From Paenibacillus sp. NFR01 (GTDB taxonomy: Bacteria > Bacillota > Bacilli > Paenibacillales > Paenibacillaceae): 64,000 bases of DNA. The DNA lies in contig NZ_FOIK01000007.1 in NCBI RefSeq assembly GCF_900111565.1, positions 127,939-191,938 of the forward strand. Direction: 5' to 3'. The notes beneath the pieces are model-generated. The model saw only the letters and a list, made by a program, of their open reading frames with translations, ran no database searches and was not told where the DNA came from. The position numbers and the translations under genes were made by a program. This document shows, piece by piece, positions 34,736-44,160 of this stretch; position 1 is the stretch's first letter; each line of letters starts with the position of its first letter.

Positions 34736-35068
34736 ATGCCTACATATCATAAGCTCGTCCGCGACCGGATTCCGGAGATTATCGCAGCCGGCGGACAGCG
34801 CTGCCGGACGGTTATCCTCGATGAAGAGGCGTACCGGCAGGAGCTTAGACGCAAATATCAGGAGGAAGCTGCGGAATATTTGGCGGCCGGAACCGCCGAG
34901 GAAGCGCTGGAGGAGCTTGCCGATCTGCTGGAGGTTGTCCGGGCTTTGGCGGTCGTCCATGGCGCAAGCTGGGAGCAGCTTGAGGCGACGCGGATGAAGA
35001 AGGCGGAAGCGCGCGGCGCGTTTCAGCGGCGGATTCTGCTGGTGGATGTGGATGAAGCGCCCCATTGA
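34736..35068 (+). CDS. MazG-like nucleotide pyrophosphohydrolase
   Basis: The 110-residue protein fits the small MazG/phosphoribosyl-ATP pyrophosphohydrolase-like group common in Bacilli: HKLVRDRIPEIIAAGGQRC at the start, then LRRKYQEEAAEYLAA and EALEELADLLEVVRAL, which carry the E-x-x-E and E-x-x-D metal ligands. It may hydrolyse non-canonical nucleoside triphosphates. ATG 34736 follows TAGGAGGGG. It stands alone and converges on the germination operon. Confidence 0.85.
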   Translation: MPTYHKLVRDRIPEIIAAGGQRCRTVILDEEAYRQELRRKYQEEAAEYLAAGTAEEALEELADLLEVVRALAVVHGASWEQLEATRMKKAEARGAFQRRILLVDVDEAPH

Positions 35069-35122
35069 CGGCAATGCAATATCAAGAACGGCAGCACCGC
35101 GTCATTCCGGGCCGGACTGCCG

Positions 35123-36322
35123 TCATTCTTCCGTAAACGATCCGAAATCGGTAATTTTCACATCGTATTTGAACGTAACTTTAGACCCGCTGAACACCTC
35201 GTCCCAATGCTCCTTAACCCCGCGCCAGGCCGCGGGATGCTGAACCGCCAGTTTTTCCCCGAATCCGGCCGCATCGACTTTATATTCCGTCTGAAGCTTA
35301 CGCATCAGCGTCTCCATCATCTGCTCCAGCCTTTTCCGTACGATCTCCTCAATCTTTGCCGCAAAGGCATGCGTGGTTGGCGTGCTGTCCGTATTCCAGG
35401 TCTCAATTAGGCGCCCTTTGGTAGAGACCGCCACCTCGAAGCTGATCCGGTCTCCGTCTGCCTTGGAGGTGACTTTGCTGGTCATGTCCTTGATTTCATA
35501 GGTCAACGGCTCGCTGTCCCAGTCCTTCTCAATCTTGATGACTCCGCTGTCCCCTGCACTCTTCAGCCACTCGAGACATTCGGTATCTTCTTCGTTTAAG
35601 GCCCCGATCCAGCGGCCGTCATCTCCCTTGATGATGCCTGCCCCGGAGAATTCGACCTCTCCGCCGGCGGTCACCAAATTTTGCAAGACAAAACTTTTAT
35701 GGGCATGGGTCAACGCATCCAGCTTGGCCAGCGTAACCGGAGCCAGCACCTTGCTTGTTCTCTGGCGGTTGCGCAGCATGCCGGCGATATGCAGGGAAGG
35801 AACCTCGTTCGGGTTGCTGTTTCCTAACGTGTCCCGGGCACTCCCTTCGCTGATAAACACCATCGTGCTGGGGCGAATATCATTGTCTCGGAGTACGAAA
35901 TCCGTCAGCTGCTCAATGCCGTAATGCTGCAGCAGCCGGGCGGAAATGACAATGACCTTGAGATGATGTCCGATAATCGGGCGGTCGAGGCGGAGCGAGA
36001 ACTGCCGGAAGATTTCAAGAATCGAATCGCCGGTTCCCGAGATGTTGTGATAAGGATCGGAAGGCATGTTGTTGCTTTGGGACGCATCTTTAAGCCCCAT
36101 CGCCTGGACGGGAACGATCTGTACAGTCGCCATCACCTTATTCTGTTTGGAATAGACGGCGCCTTTGGCCTCGAAATCTTGTTCGACCGGAGCGGGCTCA
36201 CCGACATCCAGCGCAAGTCCGGTATATAAAGCCAAATCCTCGATTTCCTTGCTGCTCCAGCAGCCGGTCAACAGAAGCGGCAGAAGCAGGCATTTCAAGA
36301 GAACCGCTGCGCGTTTATACAT
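35123..36322 (-). CDS. GerC-type spore germination lipoprotein (Ger(x)C family)
   Basis: The 399-residue lipoprotein has a signal peptide with lipobox LLLTGC (Cys21) and the Ger(x)C start GCWSSKEIEDLALYTGLALD. The rest follows the three-domain GerBC layout (SARLLQHYGIEQLTDFVLRD in the first third, GEVEFSGAGIIKGD in the middle, a long helix before the end). It should be tethered to the outer face of the spore inner membrane as part of a nutrient receptor. It overlaps the GerB-type gene by eight bases and ends the operon. Confidence 0.93.
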   Translation of the reverse strand: MYKRAAVLLKCLLLPLLLTGCWSSKEIEDLALYTGLALDVGEPAPVEQDFEAKGAVYSKQNKVMATVQIVPVQAMGLKDASQSNNMPSDPYHNISGTGDSILEIFRQFSLRLDRPIIGHHLKVIVISARLLQHYGIEQLTDFVLRDNDIRPSTMVFISEGSARDTLGNSNPNEVPSLHIAGMLRNRQRTSKVLAPVTLAKLDALTHAHKSFVLQNLVTAGGEVEFSGAGIIKGDDGRWIGALNEEDTECLEWLKSAGDSGVIKIEKDWDSEPLTYEIKDMTSKVTSKADGDRISFEVAVSTKGRLIETWNTDSTPTTHAFAAKIEEIVRKRLEQMMETLMRKLQTEYKVDAAGFGEKLAVQHPAAWRGVKEHWDEVFSGSKVTFKYDVKITDFGSFTEE

Positions 36323-37418
36323 GCTGCTTCAATCCTTTCACCCGGATCAGCCAGACGATGGTCAACGTCACTGGCAGAAGCAGGAACAAAGCGATGGACA
36401 TCATTCCGATGGCGTCTCCCAAGGCAAAGAGATCCTGCACGCTTTTAGGAATCATGGCCGAGAGAAAGATCAGTGGCACAAGCGCATAGATCACCCGCTG
36501 ATAGGACAGGTTGAAGAGCTGCGATACGCCCAGCGAGGCCTGGAAGAAAAAGCTGCTGAAATTGCAGAACATCTGCATCAGCCAGATCACCATCAGCGGG
36601 AATTCCAGCCGTTCGATGAAAAATCCGGTAATTTCAAAGCTGCGGACCAGATCGAGCGTCGGCCAGGTGCTGGTCACGGCGGAGTCGATGGACAGTCCGC
36701 CGATGACAACGACGACGGTGACAAAATAGAGTCCCAACGGGATTCCGATCCCGGCCAGCATTCCCCGGACCGCCTGGCGCGGCTGCTGCATGAAAGCGAC
36801 GAGCGTGAGGATAACCTCGCAGCCGGAATAAACCAGCACGGAGGATTTCAGTCCGCGCAAGACCGGGTAGATGCCTTCGCCCAGTACCGGCCGCAGATTG
36901 TTGAAGTCGAAGAGGCGCAGACTGACGCCGTAGGAAACGAGCAGCACGAAAATCGAAATCGGAAATATGACCTGAAATACGCGGGCGATGGAGTTGATGC
37001 CGCCGGAAACCAGATAGGTGCCGGTCCAGACGAATGGCAGAACAATGGCCCAGATCGGGGTGCCTTCCAGCAGAAAGAACAGCGTCACCTCGGCCAGGGA
37101 ACGGATCTCAAATCCGGCGATAATAATGAAATACAGGACCAGAGCCACGCCGACGATTTGTCCGGGCAATCTGCCAATTAGCCGTCCGGCATATTGAAAT
37201 ACCGTTTGTCCCGGGAAATGCTGGCACAGCTTAACCATCAGCAGGATCACCGGCATGATAATCATGCCGCCGAGGAGGATGGTCAGCCAGGCATCGGGCG
37301 TTTTCAGTTCCTGGGTAACGCTTCGCGGCATGGTGAGAATTCCGGCGCCGAGCACGGTATTGGTCAGGAAGATCGCCGCCTGCGAGGTTGTGATTTTATC
37401 GTCGGTTCTTTTATACAT
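36315..37418 (-). CDS. GerB-type spore germination permease
   Basis: The 367-residue protein has about ten membrane helices and belongs to the GerAB/endospore permease family, a branch of the APC transporters. Its start ITTSQAAIFLTNTVLGAGIL and the later VIWLMQMFCNFSSFFFQASL are characteristic. The B subunit is thought to bind the germinant, an amino acid or sugar. I chose ATG 37418 because GGAGG lies ten bases before it; ATG 37439 is upstream. It overlaps the GerC gene and follows the GerA gene by 27 bases. Confidence 0.92.
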   Translation of the reverse strand: MYKRTDDKITTSQAAIFLTNTVLGAGILTMPRSVTQELKTPDAWLTILLGGMIIMPVILLMVKLCQHFPGQTVFQYAGRLIGRLPGQIVGVALVLYFIIIAGFEIRSLAEVTLFFLLEGTPIWAIVLPFVWTGTYLVSGGINSIARVFQVIFPISIFVLLVSYGVSLRLFDFNNLRPVLGEGIYPVLRGLKSSVLVYSGCEVILTLVAFMQQPRQAVRGMLAGIGIPLGLYFVTVVVVIGGLSIDSAVTSTWPTLDLVRSFEITGFFIERLEFPLMVIWLMQMFCNFSSFFFQASLGVSQLFNLSYQRVIYALVPLIFLSAMIPKSVQDLFALGDAIGMMSIALFLLLPVTLTIVWLIRVKGLKQHV

Positions 37419-37445
37419 CAATGGGCCGCCTCCAGTCATGCCGAC

Positions 37446-39077
37446 TTATGATTTGCGTTTGCTCCTTTGAGGCTTAAACAACACCGGCCGGCGCTTCATC
37501 AGCATCAGCGGGGCCCGGAGAAACAAGTCCTTCCAATTGCTGAGCCGAAACGGCGAAATGGGCGTCAGAAAAGGCATGCCAAAGCTCCTCAGCTTGGTCA
37601 GGTGGCTGCAGATGAGCAGAAAAAACAAGATGGTTCCGAACATCCCGAGGAACGCGGCGAACAGCATGCCGACGAAACGCAGCATGCGCAGGGTGATTCC
37701 TGCGCTATAGGTCGGAATCGAGAAGGAAGAGATGGCCGTAACGGCAACAACGATGACCAGAAATGGACTGACGATCCCCGCCTGCACCGCCGCGTCGCCG
37801 ATGATCAGGCCCCCGACGATGCCCATCGCCGGACCGATCGGCTGCGGCAGCCGGATGCCGGCTTCGCGCAATATTTCGATGGATACTTCCAGAATCAGCA
37901 CTTCGATCACCGAGGGGAAGGGAACGCCCTGCCGGGTCTTGATAATCGAAAGCGCCAGCTCGGTTGGGATCAGGCCGGGATGAAACGAGATAAACGAAAT
38001 ATAAAGCGAGGGGGCCAGCAGCGCGAGAAAGGCAGCCCCGAAGCGCAGCAGCCGCAGCAGCGAGCCGGGCAGCCAGCGTTCGTAATAATCCTCCGGCGAT
38101 TGCAGCAGCATGCTGAACGTCGCCGGGACAATCAGGGCGAACGGCGTGCCGTCAAGCAGGATGGCGACCCGACCTTCCAGCAGGGCGGCAATGACGCGGT
38201 CCGGCCGTTCGGTATTCTGAACCTGCTGGAACGGGCTCAAGTAGTTGTCTTCAATGAACTGTTCGACATACCCGCTTTCGGCAATGAAATCCATATCGAT
38301 GTCGCCGATCCGGTTCTGTACTTCGTGGAGCAAGTCCGGATTGACGATATCATTCATGTAAGCAATCGCTAAATCCTTGGATAGGCGGGTGCCGACGCGG
38401 CAATGTTTAATCTCCAGCTGCTCGCTGAAGCCCTGGCGCCGCAGCATGGAGGTATTGATGCTGAGCACTTCGCTGAACCCAAGGCGGGGTCCCCGCAGCA
38501 GCGCCTCGGAAACCGGCTCCGTAATTGCCCGATTCGATCCTTCCGGAAATTCGATCAGCAGCCCGCGCGGAAAACCTTCGATTAACAATCCGACATGCCC
38601 GAACAGGACCGAGCGGCTGAACTCGGAGCAGCTGGTTGCCTCCATCAGGCTGCTGAACGGCAAGTTGGGGGCATTTAAGGAAGCCGACGACAGGGTATCC
38701 GCGCCGGCTTCGTACATTAGAAACTCCATGATGCTCAGGTCCAGCACCCGGTTATTCTGCATGCCATTCACGCTGAACAACGCCGCCCGCGCGCCCAGCC
38801 GCTGCATAACAAACGGCCGGCAGTGCAAATCGTCATTTCCGCCGATCGCGTTTTGGATATGCCGAAAGTCGTCGTCGTAACTTCCGCTGAACAGCTCGGA
38901 GGCTTCCGGCGGCGGCGCAACCTCGGCTCTGCTGCGCGCCTGCTTCGACGTATTTCCGTTTTTTCCAAACGTGTACACAGATCGATACAGTCTGCTGATC
39001 AGAATGGGGATGAGAAGGGCGATGAGCGCCTGCTCCCAGACGCCCCAATCCGGAATATAAGAGATGATCGTATGCAT
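37446..39077 (-). CDS. GerA-type spore germination receptor subunit
   Basis: The 543-residue protein is a GerA/GerKA-type A subunit. The soluble N-terminal domain (about residues 55-330) includes DDFRHIQNAIGGNDDL and LAIAYMNDIVNP. About five membrane helices follow (340-500), with LLDGTPFALIVPATF before the first. It has an N-terminal hydrophobic segment (EQALIALLIPILISRL) not found in all members. GerA assembles with GerB and GerC into a membrane receptor that opens ion release when nutrients bind. It is the first gene of the operon, so its promoter (probably sigma-G dependent) should lie in 39078-39165; I see no safe match. Confidence 0.93.
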   Translation of the reverse strand: MHTIISYIPDWGVWEQALIALLIPILISRLYRSVYTFGKNGNTSKQARSRAEVAPPPEASELFSGSYDDDFRHIQNAIGGNDDLHCRPFVMQRLGARAALFSVNGMQNNRVLDLSIMEFLMYEAGADTLSSASLNAPNLPFSSLMEATSCSEFSRSVLFGHVGLLIEGFPRGLLIEFPEGSNRAITEPVSEALLRGPRLGFSEVLSINTSMLRRQGFSEQLEIKHCRVGTRLSKDLAIAYMNDIVNPDLLHEVQNRIGDIDMDFIAESGYVEQFIEDNYLSPFQQVQNTERPDRVIAALLEGRVAILLDGTPFALIVPATFSMLLQSPEDYYERWLPGSLLRLLRFGAAFLALLAPSLYISFISFHPGLIPTELALSIIKTRQGVPFPSVIEVLILEVSIEILREAGIRLPQPIGPAMGIVGGLIIGDAAVQAGIVSPFLVIVVAVTAISSFSIPTYSAGITLRMLRFVGMLFAAFLGMFGTILFFLLICSHLTKLRSFGMPFLTPISPFRLSNWKDLFLRAPLMLMKRRPVLFKPQRSKRKS

Positions 39078-39164
39078 CGGCCTAAGTCCTCTCCGCTCGC
39101 GAAGTTAAATCTGGGCGTAAAAGAAGTTTCCCAACGTTTGCTTGATTTTATGTCAAAAGAATAG

Positions 39165-39197
39165 AAAAAGAGGGAAAACCTGTTCAGGTTTTCCCTC
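39165..39197 (-). terminator. Rho-independent terminator overlapping the PucR-like stop
   Basis: GAGGGAAAACCTG (39170-39182) pairs with CAGGTTTTCCCTC (39185-39197). Read leftward it is followed by TTTTT. The regulator's stop codon lies inside the hairpin. Confidence 0.85.
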
Positions 39198-41259
39198 CTG
39201 GATGCGTCTGCCGCAGGTAGCAGGCCAATTGCAGATGCAGTAGATGCTCCTGATTGCTAAAGGACATGCCCAGAAGCTCCTCGATTTTGTGAATCCGCTG
39301 ATACAGCGTATTGATGTGAATGTGCAGCGCCGCCGCGGTCTGCGCCGCCGAACCGCCGCTGGCCATATAGGCGGTCAGCGTATCCTCCAGAACGGCCGCT
39401 GCGCCTTTGGCCGGGCGCAGCGGCTCGAAGATCTCGGCGATGAACGCGGCCAGATCCTCCGCCGGCTGGCGGATGAACAGCCGGTTCACGCCGATGTCGG
39501 CGTACCGCAGGGTGCCCGGCCTGCCGCGGCTTTTCTGGTACGCCAGCGCTTTATCGGCTTCCTGGTAGCTGGTATTGACCGCGTCGATTCCCGTTCGCAC
39601 CGAACCGAGGCCCCCGAACACCGCCATGCCCGCCTTCCGTTCCCAATCCGCTAAGCCGCCGGTGAATTTCCGCTCCAGCTCGCCCGGCTTGGATCCTTCA
39701 GGCGCTATAAGCAGCAGTGTGACACGCCGTTCGCTGGCGAAGGCTAGCGGAACCGCCTGCTGCCCGGCGTGGTCTTTGAGGAAAGAAATGAGCTGCAGCG
39801 AAAGAGCGCCCAGAGCCGCGGGATCGCCTGGATCGATCCACTCGAGCAGCCCCACGGCAATCCGCGAAGCGGGACCGATGCCGAATTCTCCGGATCTCTC
39901 CCAATATTCCGCGGAGTTTTTGCTCAGCCGCAAATCGTTAAAGAGCTGCTGGGTTTTCTTGAAGTACAGCTCGGCCAGCGATTGCTTGCGCATCAGCTCA
40001 AGGGCCAGGATCGAGCTTCCCTGCTCCAAAGCCACCCATTGCAGGGGCGTCAGGCGCCCTTCCGCCTGAACGAGCAAATACCCGAGGCATTGTCTTGCCG
40101 AGGCAATGGGATACAGATGCAGCTGGCCTTCACTGCCCTCGCCTTCCACGGACGTAAAATATTCCGGAGGCTGCAGTGAATGATACAGCTTTAGCAGCCG
40201 CTCCATGCTCCAGTCCCGAATCCAGTCCACGCGCTTCGGATGCCACTGCCGGTCGATGAAATCGACAAAAGCCAGCGGCAACCCGAGAATGCGTCCCATT
40301 TCCCCGACAATGGAACTTACGCCTTTGTTCTGCAGCGAGAGCTTCATCAGCGCGGAATGGATTTCATCCCGCCGGACCAGCGTTTCATTCTGCTCGCTCA
40401 GATGCGCATACAGCTTGGCGTTGGTAATGGCGATTGACACCTGATCCGCAAAGCTTTGCAGGAGCCGCACCTCCGCTTCGCCATACAAAGGAATTTTTCC
40501 TTTTTGATAAAAAATCAGCACGCATTCGGTTTGTCCCGCAACCTTGATCGGAACCGAAAAAATGGAGCAGATATTCTCGAAGTGATAGGCATTGTGCAAG
40601 TAGCCCTGATTCTCCTTGGACATGTTACCGACATCCTCTTCCAGCATCTGCATGCTGTTATACAGCCGGGGTTCCCCGCGCACAAACGTTTTGCCGATAA
40701 TGCCTTCGCCCGGCTTCATCCGCATCTTCAGCATGTCTTTGCCCATTTCGCCGGCGCGGGCTTTAACCTTCAAGGCTCCGATGGCCGGATCGTAGCTCCA
40801 CAATACGCCGATGCTATCGTAAGGAATGACGTCCAGCGCGCTGGCCAGAATACGTTCCAGCAGTTCGTCCAAATCCAGCAGCTGGGTCACATCGCGAAAG
40901 CTGTTCATCATCGTATTGAGCGCCTGCTCGTGTCTGGCTGCCATAAAATCGGAATAATAGGGGTACAGCAAGGAGACGAGCGCATTCATTGCATCGGTGG
41001 AGACATGCCGTTCCCCGGCAACGCGAACCACAATGCAGACATTGCTACTGTATGGAAGGTAAAATGACATAAATCCATCCGCTTCCAGCCGGGCTTGCGG
41101 AGCACGCAGCGGCAGTCCGGCCGTGAGGACAGGAGGTTGTGCCAGAGCGCTTCCCGCCTGATAAACCAGCGTCCATTCGTTCCAATCCCGGCTGATCCAC
41201 ACCGTGAAATCCCCGGTTTCCAGTTGCTCATTCAACATCTTCTCGAAAAAGGCTTGCAT
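39184..41259 (-). CDS. PucR/CdaR-type transcription regulator with GAF domain
   Basis: The 691-residue protein has an N-terminal part of unknown fold (1-125) and a GAF domain (about residues 130-280; PYDSIGVLWSYDPAIGALKV, GIIGKTFVRGEPR, SFADQVSIAITNAKLYAHLS). A central region and a C-terminal PucR-type helix-turn-helix follow (about 625-690; DTLTAYMASGGSAAQTAAAL, then HINTLYQRIHKIEELLG). I chose ATG 41259, which has GAGGTGGGC upstream, over TTG 41277. Such regulators control purine, sugar-acid or amino-acid use. It is divergent from the MFS-amidohydrolase-serine dehydratase genes and is probably their regulator. Confidence 0.87.
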   Translation of the reverse strand: MQAFFEKMLNEQLETGDFTVWISRDWNEWTLVYQAGSALAQPPVLTAGLPLRAPQARLEADGFMSFYLPYSSNVCIVVRVAGERHVSTDAMNALVSLLYPYYSDFMAARHEQALNTMMNSFRDVTQLLDLDELLERILASALDVIPYDSIGVLWSYDPAIGALKVKARAGEMGKDMLKMRMKPGEGIIGKTFVRGEPRLYNSMQMLEEDVGNMSKENQGYLHNAYHFENICSIFSVPIKVAGQTECVLIFYQKGKIPLYGEAEVRLLQSFADQVSIAITNAKLYAHLSEQNETLVRRDEIHSALMKLSLQNKGVSSIVGEMGRILGLPLAFVDFIDRQWHPKRVDWIRDWSMERLLKLYHSLQPPEYFTSVEGEGSEGQLHLYPIASARQCLGYLLVQAEGRLTPLQWVALEQGSSILALELMRKQSLAELYFKKTQQLFNDLRLSKNSAEYWERSGEFGIGPASRIAVGLLEWIDPGDPAALGALSLQLISFLKDHAGQQAVPLAFASERRVTLLLIAPEGSKPGELERKFTGGLADWERKAGMAVFGGLGSVRTGIDAVNTSYQEADKALAYQKSRGRPGTLRYADIGVNRLFIRQPAEDLAAFIAEIFEPLRPAKGAAAVLEDTLTAYMASGGSAAQTAAALHIHINTLYQRIHKIEELLGMSFSNQEHLLHLQLACYLRQTHPGGKT

Positions 41260-41400
41260 GCCGCCCACCTCTGTCAATGTAGGTTTTTATATCATATTAT
41301 TCTTTATTATATAAGGACCTCCATTGTAAAGCTACGCCTGATCCTGTAAATTTTAGATAACCAATCAACAAAAATAACACCATATGAGAAAGAAGGTAAC

Positions 41401-42639
41401 ATGATGTCGAACGTGATCCACAGCAAAACCTTTAAGTATGTCGTATTGGCCCTGTTGTTTCTCGGCTGGAGCCTCGGTAACCTGGACCGCTTCGTCATCA
41501 ATTATGCCGTCGTCAGCATTTCCGGCGATTTGGGGCTGAGCGCTTCCTCGCAGGGGATTATTCTCAGCAGCTTTTTTCTCGGGTACGCCATTATGCAGAT
41601 TCCCGGCGGCGCATTGGCGGACCGCTTCGGTTACCGCAAAGTCATTTTGTTCTCGTTATTTTCCTGGTCCGTATTCACCATGATAACCGGCTCCGCCTGG
41701 TCGCTGCTTTCGCTGGTGCTTGTCCGGTTCCTGTTCGGTCTGGGTGAAGGCGGATTTTTCCCTTCCGGCTCCAAAGCGATTGCCGTCAACTTCCCCGTCA
41801 ACCAGCGCAGCACCGCGATGTCCGTCATGCTGGCATCCGGAGGCATTATGGGGGTCGTTACGCCGCTGATTTCCGGCTTCGCGCTCGAATCGGTCGGCTG
41901 GCGGATGCTGTTCCACATCTTCGGCGTGATCGGGATCGTGATTACCGTCCTGATGTTCTTTTTCCTGAAGGAACCTGCCCGTACTTTCGAAAAACCAATC
42001 CCCGAAGCCGCTCCGAAGAAAAATGCCTCATTGAAAACGGTACTGAAAAGCCCGGTCATCTGGGGCTTGTTCCTCAGCTACTTCAGCATTTACGCCGTCA
42101 ACTGGGGCTTGACCTCTTGGATGCCGACGTACATGGTCAATGTGCGCGGGCTTAATCTAAAAGAGATGGGGATGCTGGCAGCCATTCCGGGACTCATCGG
42201 CATCATCACCATGCTGCTGGGTGGGTATGTCATGGACCGCATTCCTGCGGGCAAGGACCGGGTCATCTCAGCCATTTTCGGACTCTTGGTCGCAGCCGGC
42301 TTGTACTTGATGAGCACGGCAGGCAGTATCGCGCTTTTTGTAGCCTATGAGACGCTGGTCCGGATATCGGCGGGCTTTGTATCTACGCTGATTATCTCCA
42401 AATCGGTCAAATCGATGCCGGAATCGGTTGCGGCAAGTGCCAGCGGATTCGTCAACACGGGCGCCCAGCTTGCCGGCTTCCTGACGCCGATGCTGATCGG
42501 ATTTCTGGTCGATGCTTCCGGCGGTTCCTACACGTCGGCATTTACGATGCTGATCGCCTTTGCCGTGATCTGTTCCGCTTCGCTGCTGCTGGCACGCCGT
42601 ACTCCGTCCGATCTGCCAGCAGAGCCGCAAACGGTCTGA
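41401..42639 (+). CDS. MFS transporter, anion/cation symporter type
   Basis: The 412-residue protein has twelve membrane helices and the MFS signature between helices 2 and 3 (GGALADRFGYRKVI), with a second copy in the C-terminal half (GGYVMDRIPAGKDRV). Its start GWSLGNLDRFVINYAVVSIS resembles the anion:cation symporter group (ExuT, GudP, YybO), which imports organic acids. Given its place before an AbgB-like amidohydrolase it may import an N-acyl amino acid or related amide. ATG 41401 follows AGAAAGAAGG. Confidence 0.87.
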   Translation: MMSNVIHSKTFKYVVLALLFLGWSLGNLDRFVINYAVVSISGDLGLSASSQGIILSSFFLGYAIMQIPGGALADRFGYRKVILFSLFSWSVFTMITGSAWSLLSLVLVRFLFGLGEGGFFPSGSKAIAVNFPVNQRSTAMSVMLASGGIMGVVTPLISGFALESVGWRMLFHIFGVIGIVITVLMFFFLKEPARTFEKPIPEAAPKKNASLKTVLKSPVIWGLFLSYFSIYAVNWGLTSWMPTYMVNVRGLNLKEMGMLAAIPGLIGIITMLLGGYVMDRIPAGKDRVISAIFGLLVAAGLYLMSTAGSIALFVAYETLVRISAGFVSTLIISKSVKSMPESVAASASGFVNTGAQLAGFLTPMLIGFLVDASGGSYTSAFTMLIAFAVICSASLLLARRTPSDLPAEPQTV

Positions 42640-42696
42640 CTCCCCATCCCGGGATGCAGCGCTTAATATACTCTATGAATACGAGGTGTTCCATAT

Positions 42697-44160
42697 ATGA
42701 ATATGACATTGGATTTGACGCGTTATGTTGCCGAAGTGATCGAGTCGAAAAAAGATACCTTCATCTCCGCCAGCGACCGGATCTGGGAATTTGCGGAGAC
42801 TCGCTTCGACGAAGTTCAGTCGGCGGAAGCGCTGATTGAGGTGCTGGAGACCGAAGGCTTCCGCGTCGAGAAAGGCGTGGCCGGCCTGGAGACTGGCTTC
42901 ATCGGCTCCTACCGTGCCGGAAACGGCGGCCCGGTTATTGCGCTGCTGGGCGAATATGACGCATTGGCCGATCTGAGCCAGGAAGCCGGGCTGAGCGAAT
43001 ACCGGCCGGTGCAGCCGCGCGGCAACGGCCATGGCTGCGGCCATAATCTGCTCGGCGTCGGGGCGCTTGCCGCCGCGGTGGCAGTCAAGGATTATATGGC
43101 CGCCCATCCGGAGACCGCCGGGGAAGTGCGTTTCTACGGCTGTCCGGCCGAAGAGAGTGGCTACGGCAAAACGTATCTGGCCCGCGAAGGCTATTTCAAG
43201 GATGTGGATGCGGCCTTTTCCTGGCATCCGCATGCAATGAACGCCGTGATGCACGGCAGCTCGAACGCGGTCATTCACGCCACGTTCAACTTTAAGGGCA
43301 TCAGCGCCCACGCCGCCGCCGCGCCGCATCTGGGCCGCAGCGCGCTGGACGCCGTGGAGCTGATGAACATCGGCGCCAACTATATGCGCGAGCATATGAT
43401 TGACCAGGCCCGCCTGCATTACGCCATCACCAATTCGGGCGGCTTTGCCCCGAATGTCGTGCAGGCCGAAGCAGAGGTAACTTATCTCGTGCGGGCGCCA
43501 AAAACGGCGCAGGTCCGCGAGCTGTTCACGCGGCTGGTCAAAGTGGCCGAAGGAGCCGCGCTGATGAGCGGCACGCAAATGGAGTACCGTTACGAAGGCG
43601 CCTGCGCCAACCTGATTCCCAACAGCACACTGGAGCGTGTGCTGCATAAGCATCTAAGCGCGCTGGGAGCGCCGGAGTACAGCGCGGAAGAATACGCATT
43701 TGCCAAAGCGATCTATGAAACGCTGCCGGAGAGCAACAAGCAGGAAGCGGCGGCAATGGTCGGACCCAAGCTGGCGCCGCTGCTGGCCGAACATCCGCTG
43801 ACCGGCTTTATTGTTCCTTTCTCCGACGACAAGGAAATGTTTATGGGCGGTTCGACCGATGTGGCAGATGTAAGCTGGAATGTTCCTACCGCGCAATGCG
43901 GGGCCACAACCATGGCCTTCGGGACGCCGCTTCATGCCTGGCAGACGGTAGCCCAGGGCAAATCCTCTTATGCCCACAAGGGGATGCTGCTTGCGGCCAA
44001 AGCGATGGCGGCGGCGGCCATCGAAACGCTGCTTGAGCCGGAGCTGGCGAAGCGGGCGCAAGCCGAACTAAGGGAGCGGCTGGGCGGCGAAGCATATGAT
44101 TGCCTTGTGCCTGCCGATGTACAGCCGCCGAAGCAAGGAGCGGGAACCCTTGCGGTTTAA
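42697..44160 (+). CDS. AbgB-like M20-family amidohydrolase
   Basis: The 487-residue protein belongs to the M20D/AbgB group, whose E. coli member is a subunit of p-aminobenzoyl-glutamate hydrolase. Metal-site motifs are visible: LLGEYDALADLSQ, GNGHGCGHNLLGVG, CPAEESGYGKTYL and SWHPHAMNAVMHGS. The late STDVADVSWNVPTAQ is also typical. It would hydrolyse an amide or dipeptide bond in the cytosol. It follows the transporter by 57 bases and its stop overlaps the sdaAB start, so its product probably feeds serine deamination. The substrate is unproven. Confidence 0.87.
   Translation: MNMTLDLTRYVAEVIESKKDTFISASDRIWEFAETRFDEVQSAEALIEVLETEGFRVEKGVAGLETGFIGSYRAGNGGPVIALLGEYDALADLSQEAGLSEYRPVQPRGNGHGCGHNLLGVGALAAAVAVKDYMAAHPETAGEVRFYGCPAEESGYGKTYLAREGYFKDVDAAFSWHPHAMNAVMHGSSNAVIHATFNFKGISAHAAAAPHLGRSALDAVELMNIGANYMREHMIDQARLHYAITNSGGFAPNVVQAEAEVTYLVRAPKTAQVRELFTRLVKVAEGAALMSGTQMEYRYEGACANLIPNSTLERVLHKHLSALGAPEYSAEEYAFAKAIYETLPESNKQEAAAMVGPKLAPLLAEHPLTGFIVPFSDDKEMFMGGSTDVADVSWNVPTAQCGATTMAFGTPLHAWQTVAQGKSSYAHKGMLLAAKAMAAAAIETLLEPELAKRAQAELRERLGGEAYDCLVPADVQPPKQGAGTLAV

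Noticed and set aside
35066..35125. Inverted repeat TGACGGCA/TGCCGTCA between the MazG-like and GerC genes
   Set aside because: The arms are over 40 bases apart and no T run follows, so it was not called a terminator.
36165..37181. Long plus-strand frame across the germination genes (also 37467-38372)
   Set aside because: The products are Gln/Asp/His-rich without domains and oppose clear GerA/GerB/GerC genes.
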